From: Kitasatospora herbaricolor
GTDB taxonomy: Bacteria; Actinomycetota; Actinomycetes; Streptomycetales; Streptomycetaceae
Direction of reading: 5' to 3'
Length of the DNA stretch: 64,000 nt
NCBI RefSeq assembly: GCF_030813695.1
Contig: NZ_JAUSVA010000002.1
Coordinates: 5,580,001 to 5,644,000, forward strand
Below, piece by piece: positions 27,429 through 37,324 of the stretch (positions within the stretch are counted from its first letter, which is position 1; the number at the start of each line of letters is the position of its first letter). Below the pieces are notes generated by a model. That model was not told where the DNA came from. It did no database searches and was given only the letters and a program-made list of their open reading frames with translations. The translations under genes were made by a program, and so were the position numbers.

Positions 27429-28419
27429 CATCCACGACGAGAGCGGGTTCGAGCCCCACCCGAAGCCCGGTGTCGACCACCTGGACTACGCGGGCGAGCA
27501 GGGCCGGGTGGTCGAAGAGGACACGCTGATCGAGCCGGACCCGGCCAAGCGCGAGGAGGCCCGCAGTCTCTGGGGCCATGCCTGGCGGGACCTGCGGACC
27601 CGGCCGATCTTCCTGATCTCGGTGGTGCTGATCCTGCTGCTGGTGATCATGGCCATCTTCCCCTGGGCGTTCACCGACACCAACCCGCGCGCCTCCGACC
27701 TGGTCAACGACTACCTCAAGCGGCCGGACTGGACGGACTTCTTCGGCGCGGGCTGGTTCGGCTACGACGGGCAGGGCCGGAGCATCTACGCCCGGGTGAT
27801 CTACGGGGCGCGCGCGTCCATCACGGTCGGCATCTGCGTCACCGCCCTGGTCACCCTCCTCGGCGGGCTGACCGGCATGCTCGCCGGCTACTTCGGCGGC
27901 TGGGCGGACGCGGTGATCTCCCGGATCACCGACATCTTCTTCGGCATCCCGCTGCTGCTGGGCGCGCTGGTGCTGCTGGGCGCCTTCTCCGCCCGCACGG
28001 TGTGGAGCGTGGTGATCGCGCTGGCCGTCCTGGGCTGGACCCAGATCGCCCGGGTGATGCGCGGCGCGGTGCTGACGGTCAAGCAGGCCGACTACGTGAT
28101 GGCGGGCAAGGCGCTCGGGGCCGGTACCGGCCGGTTGATGCTCCGGCACATCCTGCCCAACGCCGTGGCGCCGGTGATCGTGGTCGCGACCATCGCGCTC
28201 GGCGGCTACATCGCCGTCGAGGCCACGCTGAGCTTCCTCGGCATCGGTCTGCAGGAGCCCACCATCTCCTGGGGCATCGACATCTCCTCGGCGCAGAAGG
28301 TGATCCGCACCGCCCCGTACGTGATGTTCTTCCCGGCGGCCGCGCTGTCGATCACCGTGCTGGCCTTCATCATGCTGGGCGACGCGGTCCGCGACGCCCT
28401 CGACCCGAAGCTGCGCTGA
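27421..28419 (+). CDS. Oligopeptide ABC permease OppC, cluster 2
   Basis: 332 residues. It has a longer acidic cytoplasmic N-terminal tail (about 55 residues, HDESGFEPHPKPGVDHL...) than the cluster 1 copy, then LRTRPIFLISVVLILLLVIMAIF, WFGYDGQGRSIYARVIYGARASITVGI, the EAA loop QADYVMAGKALGAGTGRLMLRHILPNAVAPVIV and the end MLGDAVRDALDPKLR. The start is embedded in oppB. The stop is followed 14 nt later by the GTG start of oppD. Confidence 0.96.
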   Translation: MPDIHDESGFEPHPKPGVDHLDYAGEQGRVVEEDTLIEPDPAKREEARSLWGHAWRDLRTRPIFLISVVLILLLVIMAIFPWAFTDTNPRASDLVNDYLKRPDWTDFFGAGWFGYDGQGRSIYARVIYGARASITVGICVTALVTLLGGLTGMLAGYFGGWADAVISRITDIFFGIPLLLGALVLLGAFSARTVWSVVIALAVLGWTQIARVMRGAVLTVKQADYVMAGKALGAGTGRLMLRHILPNAVAPVIVVATIALGGYIAVEATLSFLGIGLQEPTISWGIDISSAQKVIRTAPYVMFFPAAALSITVLAFIMLGDAVRDALDPKLR

Positions 28420-28433
28420 GCGAGGGGACGATC

Positions 28434-29475
28434 GTGACCACTGCCGTCGACACCACCAAGAGCGCCCGGCAGGCCCCCTACGACGGGCCGCTGCTCGACG
28501 TCCGGGACCTGCACGTGGAGTTCGTGACCCGGGAGGGCGTCGCCCGCGCCGTGAACGGGGTCAACTACAGCGTCAGCGCCGGCGAGACGCTCGCCGTGCT
28601 GGGGGAGTCCGGTTCGGGCAAGTCGGTGACCGCGCAGGCGATCATGGGCATCCTGGACATGCCGCCGGCCCGCATCCCCAAGGGCGAGATCCGGTACCGG
28701 GGCCGGGACATGCTGACCATGGGCAAGGAGGAGCGGCGCAAGATCCGCGGTCAGAAGATCGCGATGATCTTCCAGGACGCGCTCTCCTCGCTGAACCCGG
28801 TGCTCACCGTCGGCTTCCAGCTGGGCGAGATGTTCCGCGCCCACACCGACGCCTCCCGCAAGGAGGCCAAGGCCAAGGCGATCGAGCTGATGGACCGGGT
28901 GCGCATCCCCGCCGCCAAGGACCGGGTGGGCGACTACCCGCACCAGTTCTCGGGCGGTATGCGCCAGCGCATCATGATCGCGATGGCGCTGGCCCTGGAG
29001 CCTGACCTGATCATCGCGGACGAACCCACCACCGCCCTGGACGTCACCGTCCAGGCCCAGGTGATGGACCTGCTCGCGGAACTGCAGGCCGAGTACCACA
29101 TGGGCCTGATCCTGATCACCCACGACCTCGGCGTGGTCGCCGACGTCGCGGACAAGATCGCGGTCATGTACGCCGGCCGGATCGTCGAGACCGCCCCCGT
29201 GCACCAGCTGTACGCCAGCCCCGCGCACCCGTACACCAGGGGCCTGCTGGACTCGATCCCGCGCCTGGACCAGAAGGGCCAGGAGCTCTACGCCATCAAG
29301 GGCCTGCCGCCCAACCTGCTCCGGATCCCCCCGGGCTGCGCGTTCAACCCGCGCTGCCCGAGGGCCCAGGACATCTGCCGCAGCGAGGTGCCGGAGCTGT
29401 TCAAGGTCACCGCGGACGACGGCACCGAGCAGCCGGGCCGGGGCAGCGCCTGCTTCTTCTGGAAGGAGACCCTCC

Positions 29476-29492
<17 letters not shown>
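28434..29492 (+). CDS. Oligopeptide ABC ATPase OppD, cluster 2
   Basis: 352 residues from GTG 28434 with GAGGGG upstream. An open frame extends further 5' but there it is only a shadow inside oppC. Walker A GESGSGKS, signature FSGGMRQR, Walker B LIIADEPTTALD, switch ITHDLG and the C-terminal GCAFNPRCPRAQDIC are present. Stretches such as the signature region (about 28926-29025) are identical in DNA to cluster 1, and the Walker A region (about 28606-28670) is identical to cluster 3, a mosaic that points to repeated recombination among the copies. It overlaps oppF by 17 nt. Confidence 0.96.
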
Positions 29493-30837
<1,345 letters not shown>

Positions 30838-30856
30838 GTTCTTCACAGCTGTGCAC

Positions 30857-30890
30857 GCAGGGCGCGTCCTCGTCGGAGGGCGCGCCCTGC
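30857..30890 (+). terminator. Terminator of peptide transporter cluster 2
   Basis: A 10-bp perfect stem (30857-30866 with 30881-30890) plus further loop pairing, 19 bp after the oppF stop. Confidence 0.75.
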
Positions 30891-31254
30891 CGCTTGTGCT
30901 GGGAGAACTCCCGAATGCTGGTCCGGACTCCGAGGGGCTTTTGGATATTACGCCGCGTAATGTGCCGAATTCCGGTGTCCTTCGTCCGCTATTCGGAAGG
31001 CGGAAGAAATTGTTCCGCGCGTGATATGGCGGAATTTGGCGAGCATTGTCACGACTTGGTCTGAGCATGTAACTGAAAAGAGATGTAAGGGCGATTCCGC
31101 CAGGGGGGCCGGGTGATCGATAGTTGCTCTGCGCGTGTCAGTGGTCACACCATCAACTCGGTGGTTCGGCGCTGACGTTGATCCCCCATGCCCGGCACAC
31201 CGAGTGGCGTGGGTGCTGTTTCGTTCGTAAGCCCCTAAATCGAGGAGCAGTTGA
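30891..31254 (+). promoter_or_regulatory. AT-rich control region of peptide transporter cluster 3
   Basis: The gene-free interval after the cluster 2 terminator. From 30940 to 31085 it is AT-rich and holds the perfect palindrome ATTACG-CCG-CGTAAT (30947-30961), a plausible dimer-binding operator. GAGGAG at 31242-31247 is the ribosome-binding site. No exact copy of this palindrome was seen before the other clusters. Confidence 0.6.
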
Positions 31255-32901
31255 ATGAGGCTCACCAAGACCATGCGCTGGACCGCCCTGGCGGCGTGCA
31301 CCGCGCTTGCGATCTCCGCCTGCAGCACCAGTGGTGGCAAGTCTGCGACGGATCAGGCGAGTGGTGGGTCGGGCAAGAAGGGCGGCTCCATCAGTGTCGA
31401 ACTGGGTGAGCCCCAGCACGGTCTGGTCCCGCAGAACACGGCCGAGTCCGAGGGCTCCGAGGTGCTCAACGCGCTGTTCTCCGGCCTGGTCGAGTACGAC
31501 AACGACACCAGCGTGCCGAAGCTGCGCGTCGCCGAGTCGATCGAATCGCCGGATGCCACGACCTGGACGATCAAGCTGAAGGACGGCTACACCTTCCACA
31601 ACGGTGAGAAGGTTACCGCGAAATCCTTCGTGGACGCTTGGAATTACGGGGCGAACCAGGACAACGCCCAGGAGGCGCTGCCCTTCTTCGACAAGATCCT
31701 CGGTTCCGACGAGCTGGCCCCGGGCAAGGGCAAGACGCCCGCCACCAAGGAGCTCAAGGGCCTGAAGGTGGTCGACGACAAGACCTTCACGGTCACCCTG
31801 AAGGCGCCGTTCTCCCAGTTCAAGACGATGCTGGGCTACAACGCGTTCTTCCCGCTGCCGGCCGCCTTCTTCACCGACCCGAAGGCCTTCGACGACGCCC
31901 CGATCGGCAACGGCCCCTTCCAGATCGACGGGAAGTGGGAGCACAACAAGCAGATCAAGGTGAAGCGGTACGAGAACTTCCCGGCCGCCGAGGGCAAGGC
32001 GAAGCTGGACACCGTCACCTTCAAGATCTACGAGAAGCTGGAGACGGCGTACAACGACCTCCGCGCCGACACCATCCAGATCACCGACAAGCTCCCGGTC
32101 TCCGCGATGGCCACCGTGGCGAGCGAGTTCGGCGACCGCTACATCTACAAGCCGGAGTCCGGGGTCGGCTACATCGGCTTCCCGATCGCCACCAACCCGG
32201 CGTTCGCCAACGCGGACGTCCGCAAGGCGATCTCGATGGCCATCGACCGCGAGTCGATCACCAAGACCATCTTCAGCGGCACCCGCAAGCCGGCCGACGA
32301 CTTCATCAGCCCGATCATCCCGGGCTACCGCAAGGGCGCCCTCGGTGACGTCGCCAAGTACGACCCGGCGAAGGCCAAGGCGCTCTTCACGCAGGCCGGC
32401 GGCCTGCCCGGCAACACGATGGAGATCGGCTACAACGCCGACGGCGGCCACAAGGAGTGGATCGAGGCGGTCGGCAACCAGCTGAAGGCCAACCTCGGCG
32501 TCGAGGTCACCTACAAGCCGTTCGAGAAGTTCGGCGCGATCCTCACCGCGCTGGGCGACAAGCAGTACAGCGGCGCCTTCCGCATGGCCTGGTCGATGGA
32601 CTACCCGTCGGCGGAGAACTACCTGCGGCCGATCTTCTCCAAGATCGCGATCGACAACGGCTCCAACTACGGCGGTTACGTCAACGAGGAGTTCGAGGCG
32701 CTGCTGGCCAAGGCCGACAGTGCGAAGACGGACGAGGAGAGCCTGAAGCTGTACCAGCAGGCCGACGACGTCCTGATCAAGGACGTCCCGTACATCCCGA
32801 TCTACACGTACATGTCGTCCGCGGCGTACACCAAGACGGTCAAGAACGTGAAGGTCAACGCCCAGGGGCAGATGGACCTGGCCAACGTCGAACTGGCCTG
32901 A
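31255..32901 (+). CDS. Oligopeptide-binding lipoprotein, cluster 3
   Basis: 548 residues from ATG 31255. The lipoprotein signal ends ISAC (Cys23), then a Gly/Ser/Lys linker. The SBP_bac_5 body (SVELGEPQHGLVPQNTAESEGSEVLNALFSGLVEYD, YTFHNGEKVTAKSFVDAWNYG, GNGPFQIDGKWEHN, RKAISMAIDRESITKTIFSGTRKP, DVPYIPIYTYMSS) is clearly more divergent than clusters 1 and 2 are from each other and lacks their four cysteines. It therefore probably recognises different peptides. First gene of cluster 3, with its own control region and a following 12-bp hairpin. Confidence 0.96.
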   Translation: MRLTKTMRWTALAACTALAISACSTSGGKSATDQASGGSGKKGGSISVELGEPQHGLVPQNTAESEGSEVLNALFSGLVEYDNDTSVPKLRVAESIESPDATTWTIKLKDGYTFHNGEKVTAKSFVDAWNYGANQDNAQEALPFFDKILGSDELAPGKGKTPATKELKGLKVVDDKTFTVTLKAPFSQFKTMLGYNAFFPLPAAFFTDPKAFDDAPIGNGPFQIDGKWEHNKQIKVKRYENFPAAEGKAKLDTVTFKIYEKLETAYNDLRADTIQITDKLPVSAMATVASEFGDRYIYKPESGVGYIGFPIATNPAFANADVRKAISMAIDRESITKTIFSGTRKPADDFISPIIPGYRKGALGDVAKYDPAKAKALFTQAGGLPGNTMEIGYNADGGHKEWIEAVGNQLKANLGVEVTYKPFEKFGAILTALGDKQYSGAFRMAWSMDYPSAENYLRPIFSKIAIDNGSNYGGYVNEEFEALLAKADSAKTDEESLKLYQQADDVLIKDVPYIPIYTYMSSAAYTKTVKNVKVNAQGQMDLANVELA

Positions 32902-32930
32902 CCGACATCCAGCTGACGGCACGCCCCGAC

Positions 32931-32959
32931 GGGTGGCGCGGGTGACCCCCGCGCCACCC
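32931..32959 (+). terminator. Hairpin between binding-protein and oppB genes, cluster 3
   Basis: A perfect 12-bp stem (32931-32942 with 32948-32959), 5-nt loop, 30 bp after the stop codon and inside the operon. Confidence 0.7.
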
Positions 32960-32993
32960 TTCGCGGCCGTGCCCCTAGCCACGAGGAGGCCCC

Positions 32994-33938
32994 GTGGGCC
33001 GCTATGTGGTCCGCCGGATCATCCAGGCCATACCTGTGATCCTCGGCGCGACGTTCCTGATCTACGCACTGGTCTTCCTGCTGCCTGGCGATCCCATTAC
33101 GGCACTGGCCGGTGAGAAACGCGCCGATCCGACGGTCGTGGCGGTGCTCCAGGAGCGCTACCACCTGAACGACCCGTTCTTCGTGCAGTACTGGTACTAC
33201 CTGTCCCACCTGTTCACCGGCGACTTCGGCGAGGACTACCGGGGCAACGCGGTGGTGGACGTGATGTCCGCGGCCTTCCCCTACACCATCAACCTCGCGC
33301 TGACCGCGCTGGGCATCGAGATGGCGGTGGGCGTCACGGCCGGTGTGGCCGCCGCCCTGAAGCGCGGCCGCTTCATCGACAACGTGGTCATGATCTCCAC
33401 CCTGATGGTCATCTCGATCCCGGTCTTCGTCATCGGCTTCGTGCTGCAGCTGGTGCTGGGGGTCAAGCTCAAGACCGACTACGGCTTCGACTTCTTCCCG
33501 GTGTCGTTCAACGAGGAGGCCGGGTTCCGGTCCTACCTGATGCCGGCCTACGTGCTGGCGTCCACCTCGCTGGCGTACGTCGCCCGGCTCACCCGGGCCA
33601 GCCTGATCGAGGTCATGCGGGCCGACTACGTCCGTACGGCGGTGGCCAAGGGGCTCAGCCCGTTCCGGGTGGTGGTCAGGCACGGACTGCGCAACGCGCT
33701 GATCCCGATCGTCACCTTCCTGGGCATGGACCTCGGCGGGCTGATGGGCGGTGCGGTGATCACCGAGGGCATCTTCAACATCCCCGGCGTCGGCCACCAG
33801 CTCTTCCAGTCCGTCTACCTGCGCGAGCGGACCATCGTGGTCGGCATCGTGAGCGCCCTGGTGCTGGTCTACCTGTTCGCCAACCTGGTGGTCGACCTGC
33901 TGTACGCCGTCCTGGACCCGAGGATTCGCTATGAGTGA
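32994..33938 (+). CDS. Oligopeptide ABC permease OppB, cluster 3
   Basis: 314 residues from GTG 32994 with GAGGAGG upstream. MGRYVVRRIIQAIPVILGATFLIYALVFLLPGD begins the protein. The periplasmic-side loop before helix 4 is longer (KLKTDYGFDFFPVSFNEEAGFRSYLM). The EAA loop is TAVAKGLSPFRVVVRHGLRNALIPIVTFLG and the end is DPRIRYE. It overlaps oppC by 8 nt (ATGAGTGA), the same coupling as clusters 1 and 2 but with different bases. Confidence 0.96.
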   Translation: MGRYVVRRIIQAIPVILGATFLIYALVFLLPGDPITALAGEKRADPTVVAVLQERYHLNDPFFVQYWYYLSHLFTGDFGEDYRGNAVVDVMSAAFPYTINLALTALGIEMAVGVTAGVAAALKRGRFIDNVVMISTLMVISIPVFVIGFVLQLVLGVKLKTDYGFDFFPVSFNEEAGFRSYLMPAYVLASTSLAYVARLTRASLIEVMRADYVRTAVAKGLSPFRVVVRHGLRNALIPIVTFLGMDLGGLMGGAVITEGIFNIPGVGHQLFQSVYLRERTIVVGIVSALVLVYLFANLVVDLLYAVLDPRIRYE

Positions 33939-35010
33939 GCCGACGAAGAGCGACGACCTGGTCGTCCCCGCCGCGGAGCCGGCCGACCCGGTGAGCATCC
34001 CGGGTCAGGCCGTCGGAGAATCGCCCACGGCCTCCGGCCAGGAGCCGGGGCAGGCCCCGGCGGCGACCTTGACCGAGGCCCCGGCCGACGCCCCGGCGCA
34101 GACCCCCGCGACGGCCCCCGGGAAGCCCGGGAAGCGCGGGAAGGCCGACACCGAGCGGGTCGCCAGCCTCTGGACGGACGCCTGGTACGACCTGCGCCGC
34201 AACCCGCTGTTCCTGATCGGCGCCCTGCTGGTGGCGTTCATGGTGGCGCTCGCCGTCGCCCCGCAGCTGTTCACCGGCAAGGACCCGCAGTCGGCCGGCT
34301 TCTGCCAGCTGGCCGACTCGCTGAAGCGGCCCAGTGCGGACCACTGGTTCGGCTTCGACGTCCAGGGCTGCGACGTCTACACCCGGACGGTCTGGGGCGC
34401 CCGCAACTCGATCGTCGTCGGCATGCTCACCACGACGCTGGTCGTCCTGGTGGGCGGCGCACTGGGGTTGCTGGCGGGCTGGGTCGGCGGGTTCTGGGAC
34501 AGCCTGCTGTCCCGGGTCACCGAGATCTTCTTCGCCATCCCGCTGCTGCTCGGCGGCATGCTGATCATGGCGAACTTCCAGAAGGGGAACGCCTTCACGG
34601 TCTCGATGGTGATGGCGGTGCTCGGCTGGCCGCAGATCTACCGGCTGATGCGCTCGGCGGTGCTGTCCAACAAGCACAACGACTACGTCGTGGCGGCCAA
34701 GGCCCTCGGCGCCGGCACCTCGCGCATCCTCGGGCGGCACATCCTGCCCAACGCGGTGGCGCCCGTCATCGTGGTCTCCACCATCAACCTCGGTGTGTAC
34801 ATCGGGGCCGAGGCCGCGCTGTCGTACCTGGGGATCGGGATCCAGTCCCCGGCGATCTCCTGGGGTCTGATGATCAGTGACGCGCAGGCCCGCTTCCTGA
34901 GCGCGCCGCACGTGCTGCTCTTCCCGGCCGTGGTGCTGAGCATCACCGTGCTGGCGTTCATCATGCTCGGCGACGCGGTGCGCGACGCCCTCGACCCGAA
35001 GCTGCGCTGA
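33931..35010 (+). CDS. Oligopeptide ABC permease OppC, cluster 3
   Basis: 359 residues. Residues 1-75 form a disordered Ala/Pro/Glu-rich cytoplasmic tail, longer than in the other copies. Then LRRNPLFLIGALLVAFMVALAVA, WFGFDVQGCDVYTRTVWGARNSIVVGM, the EAA loop HNDYVVAAKALGAGTSRILGRHILPNAVAPVIV and the end MLGDAVRDALDPKLR. The final 40 bp are identical to cluster 1 oppC despite overall divergence. The oppD gene starts 15 nt downstream. Confidence 0.96.
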   Translation: MSEPTKSDDLVVPAAEPADPVSIPGQAVGESPTASGQEPGQAPAATLTEAPADAPAQTPATAPGKPGKRGKADTERVASLWTDAWYDLRRNPLFLIGALLVAFMVALAVAPQLFTGKDPQSAGFCQLADSLKRPSADHWFGFDVQGCDVYTRTVWGARNSIVVGMLTTTLVVLVGGALGLLAGWVGGFWDSLLSRVTEIFFAIPLLLGGMLIMANFQKGNAFTVSMVMAVLGWPQIYRLMRSAVLSNKHNDYVVAAKALGAGTSRILGRHILPNAVAPVIVVSTINLGVYIGAEAALSYLGIGIQSPAISWGLMISDAQARFLSAPHVLLFPAVVLSITVLAFIMLGDAVRDALDPKLR

Positions 35011-35025
35011 GGAGGGCCGCGGGCT

Positions 35026-36144
35026 ATGACCGCAGTGCCGAACGATTCGAAGCCGTCAAGGCTGTCGACGCTGTCGAAGAACAGCAGCACCCACGAGGCC
35101 GGCCTGATGGAGGTGACCGGCGGACGGGAGAACCTGGTGCCGGGCACCCCGTTGCTGGAGGTCGACGACCTGCACATCGAGTTCCACACGCGGGACGGCA
35201 TCGCCAAGGCCGTGAACGGCGTCAGCTACTCGGTCTCGGCCGGTGAGACGCTGGCCGTCCTCGGCGAGTCCGGTTCGGGCAAGTCGGTGACCGCGCAGGC
35301 GATCATGGGCATCCTGGACATGCCGCCCGGCAAGATCACCGCGGGTGCGATCCGGTTCCGGGGCGAGGACATGCTCCGGATGAACCCCAAGGACCGGCGG
35401 GCCATCCGTGGCCGGAAGATCGCGATGATCTTCCAGGACGCGCTGTCCTCGCTGAACCCGGTGCTGAGCGTCGGGTACCAGCTGGGCGAGATGTTCCGGG
35501 TGCACCAGGGCGCCTCCCGCAAGGAGGCGAAGGCCAAGGCGATCGAGCTGATGGACCGGGTGCGGATCCCGGCCGCGAAGCAGCGGGTGGGCGACTACCC
35601 GCACCAGTTCTCGGGCGGTATGCGCCAGCGCATCATGATCGCGATGGCGCTGGCCCTGGAGCCTGACCTGATCATCGCGGACGAGCCCACCACCGCGCTG
35701 GACGTCACCGTCCAGGCCCAGGTGATGGACCTGCTCGCGGAGCTGCAGGCCGAGTTCAACATGGGTCTGATCCTGATCACCCACGACCTCGGCGTGGTCG
35801 CCGACGTCGCGGACAAGATCGCCGTGATGTACGCGGGCCGGATCGTGGAGACGGCGCCGGTGCACGAGCTGTACGCCGACCCGGCGCACCCGTACACCAA
35901 GGGCCTGCTCCGCTCGATCCCGCGCCTGGACCAGAAGGGCCAGGACCTCTACGCGATCAAGGGCCTGCCCCCGAACCTGCTCAAGGTCCCGGCCGGCTGC
36001 GCGTTCAACCCGCGCTGCGAGCGGGCGACGGATCTCTGCCGCAGCGAACTGCCCCAGCTGGTACCGGTGCTGGACGCGGAGGGCGCGGACCTCCCGGGCC
36101 GCCGCAGCGCCTGCCACTTCTGGAAGGAGACCCTCCATGGCTGA
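35026..36144 (+). CDS. Oligopeptide ABC ATPase OppD, cluster 3
   Basis: 372 residues with a 20-residue longer Ser/Lys-rich N-terminus than cluster 1. Walker A GESGSGKS, FQDALSSLNPVL, FSGGMRQR, LIIADEPTTALD, ITHDLG and GCAFNPRCERATDLC are intact. Bases 35407-36022 equal 22798-23413 of cluster 1 except for one substitution (Asn to Asp). The sharp borders show that the block was copied from one gene to the other. It overlaps oppF by 8 nt. Confidence 0.97.
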   Translation: MTAVPNDSKPSRLSTLSKNSSTHEAGLMEVTGGRENLVPGTPLLEVDDLHIEFHTRDGIAKAVNGVSYSVSAGETLAVLGESGSGKSVTAQAIMGILDMPPGKITAGAIRFRGEDMLRMNPKDRRAIRGRKIAMIFQDALSSLNPVLSVGYQLGEMFRVHQGASRKEAKAKAIELMDRVRIPAAKQRVGDYPHQFSGGMRQRIMIAMALALEPDLIIADEPTTALDVTVQAQVMDLLAELQAEFNMGLILITHDLGVVADVADKIAVMYAGRIVETAPVHELYADPAHPYTKGLLRSIPRLDQKGQDLYAIKGLPPNLLKVPAGCAFNPRCERATDLCRSELPQLVPVLDAEGADLPGRRSACHFWKETLHG

Positions 36145-37156
36145 GCCCATCCTGGAGGTCAAGGGCCTGGTCAAGCACTATCCGCTGACCCAGGGCATCC
36201 TGTTCAAGAGCGTGGTCGGCGCGGTCAAGGCGGTCGACGGGATCTCCTTCGACCTCCACCGCGGTGAGACGCTCGGCATCGTGGGCGAGTCGGGCTGCGG
36301 CAAGTCCACGCTGGCCAAGGTGCTGATGAACCTGGAACGGGCCACGGCCGGCCAGGTGCTGTTCAAGGGTGAGGACATCTCCCGGCTGTCCGGCTCGGCC
36401 CTGAAGGCGGTGCGCCGGAACATCCAGATGGTCTTCCAGGACCCGTACACCTCGTTGAACCCCCGGATGACGGTGGGCGACATCATCGGCGAACCCTTCG
36501 AGATCCACCCGGAGGTGGCGCCGAAGGGCGACCGCCGCAAGGCCGTCCAGGACCTGCTGGACGTGGTCGGGCTCAACCCGGAGTACATCAACCGGTACCC
36601 GCACCAGTTCTCCGGCGGCCAGCGTCAACGCATCGGCATCGCCCGCGGGCTGGCGCTCAAGCCGGAGATCATCATCTGCGACGAGCCGGTCTCGGCGCTG
36701 GACGTGTCCGTCCAGGCGCAGGTGATCAACCTGCTGGAGCAGCTGCAGACCGAGTTCGACCTGTCGTACATGTTCATCGCGCACGACCTCTCCATCGTCC
36801 GGCACATCTCCGACCGGGTCGGCGTGATGTACCTCGGCAAGATGGTCGAGATCGGGACGGAGGAGCAGATCTACTCCTTCCCGACCCACCCCTACACCCA
36901 GGCGCTGCTCTCCGCGGTACCGGTGCCGGACCCGACCGGCCGGGAGAACCGCGAGCGGATCCTGCTCAGCGGCGACCTGCCCTCGCCGGCCAACCCGCCG
37001 TCGGGCTGCCGCTTCCGCACCCGCTGCTGGAAGGCCGAGGAGCGCTGCTCCACCGAGGAGCCGCTGCTGGCCGTGCCGGAGCTGCTGAAGGGCCCGGCGG
37101 CGCACGACTCCGCCTGCCACTTCGCCGAGGTCCGGGACGTGGTGGGGGCCGGCTGA
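36137..37156 (+). CDS. Oligopeptide ABC ATPase OppF, cluster 3
   Basis: 339 residues. GESGCGKS, FSGGQRQR, IIICDEPVSALD, IAHDLS and CRFRTRCWKAEERC are present. The DNA is a mosaic: about 92 bp near 36404-36495 equal cluster 2, whereas the last 150 bp nearly equal cluster 1. Last gene of the third operon, followed by a 15-bp terminator. Confidence 0.97.
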   Translation: MAEPILEVKGLVKHYPLTQGILFKSVVGAVKAVDGISFDLHRGETLGIVGESGCGKSTLAKVLMNLERATAGQVLFKGEDISRLSGSALKAVRRNIQMVFQDPYTSLNPRMTVGDIIGEPFEIHPEVAPKGDRRKAVQDLLDVVGLNPEYINRYPHQFSGGQRQRIGIARGLALKPEIIICDEPVSALDVSVQAQVINLLEQLQTEFDLSYMFIAHDLSIVRHISDRVGVMYLGKMVEIGTEEQIYSFPTHPYTQALLSAVPVPDPTGRENRERILLSGDLPSPANPPSGCRFRTRCWKAEERCSTEEPLLAVPELLKGPAAHDSACHFAEVRDVVGAG

Positions 37157-37170
37157 CCGCACGGGGACGA

Positions 37171-37214
37171 GCCGGAGGGCCGCGGCCGCCGTCGGGCGAC
37201 CGCGGCCCTCCGGC
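37171..37214 (+). terminator. Terminator of peptide transporter cluster 3
   Basis: A perfect 15-bp stem (37171-37185 with 37200-37214), 14 bp after the oppF stop. Confidence 0.85.
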
Positions 37215-37264
37215 GTCCGCCGCGGGTGCCGGGCCGGGGCGCGGGGAGCCGGCGCCGGGAACGG

Positions 37265-37297
37265 CCGAGGCCCGGGGGGCGCCCCCCCGGGCCTCGG
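37265..37297 (-). terminator. Terminator of the minus-strand peptide transporter (cluster 4)
   Basis: Arms around 37265-37279 and 37283-37297 form a very stable GGCCCGGGG stem. It lies 28 bp beyond the end of the minus-strand oppF gene and back to back with the cluster 3 terminator. It may act in both directions. Confidence 0.8.
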
Positions 37298-37324
37298 TTC
37301 AGGTGGTACGGCCGGCGCCGCCGG

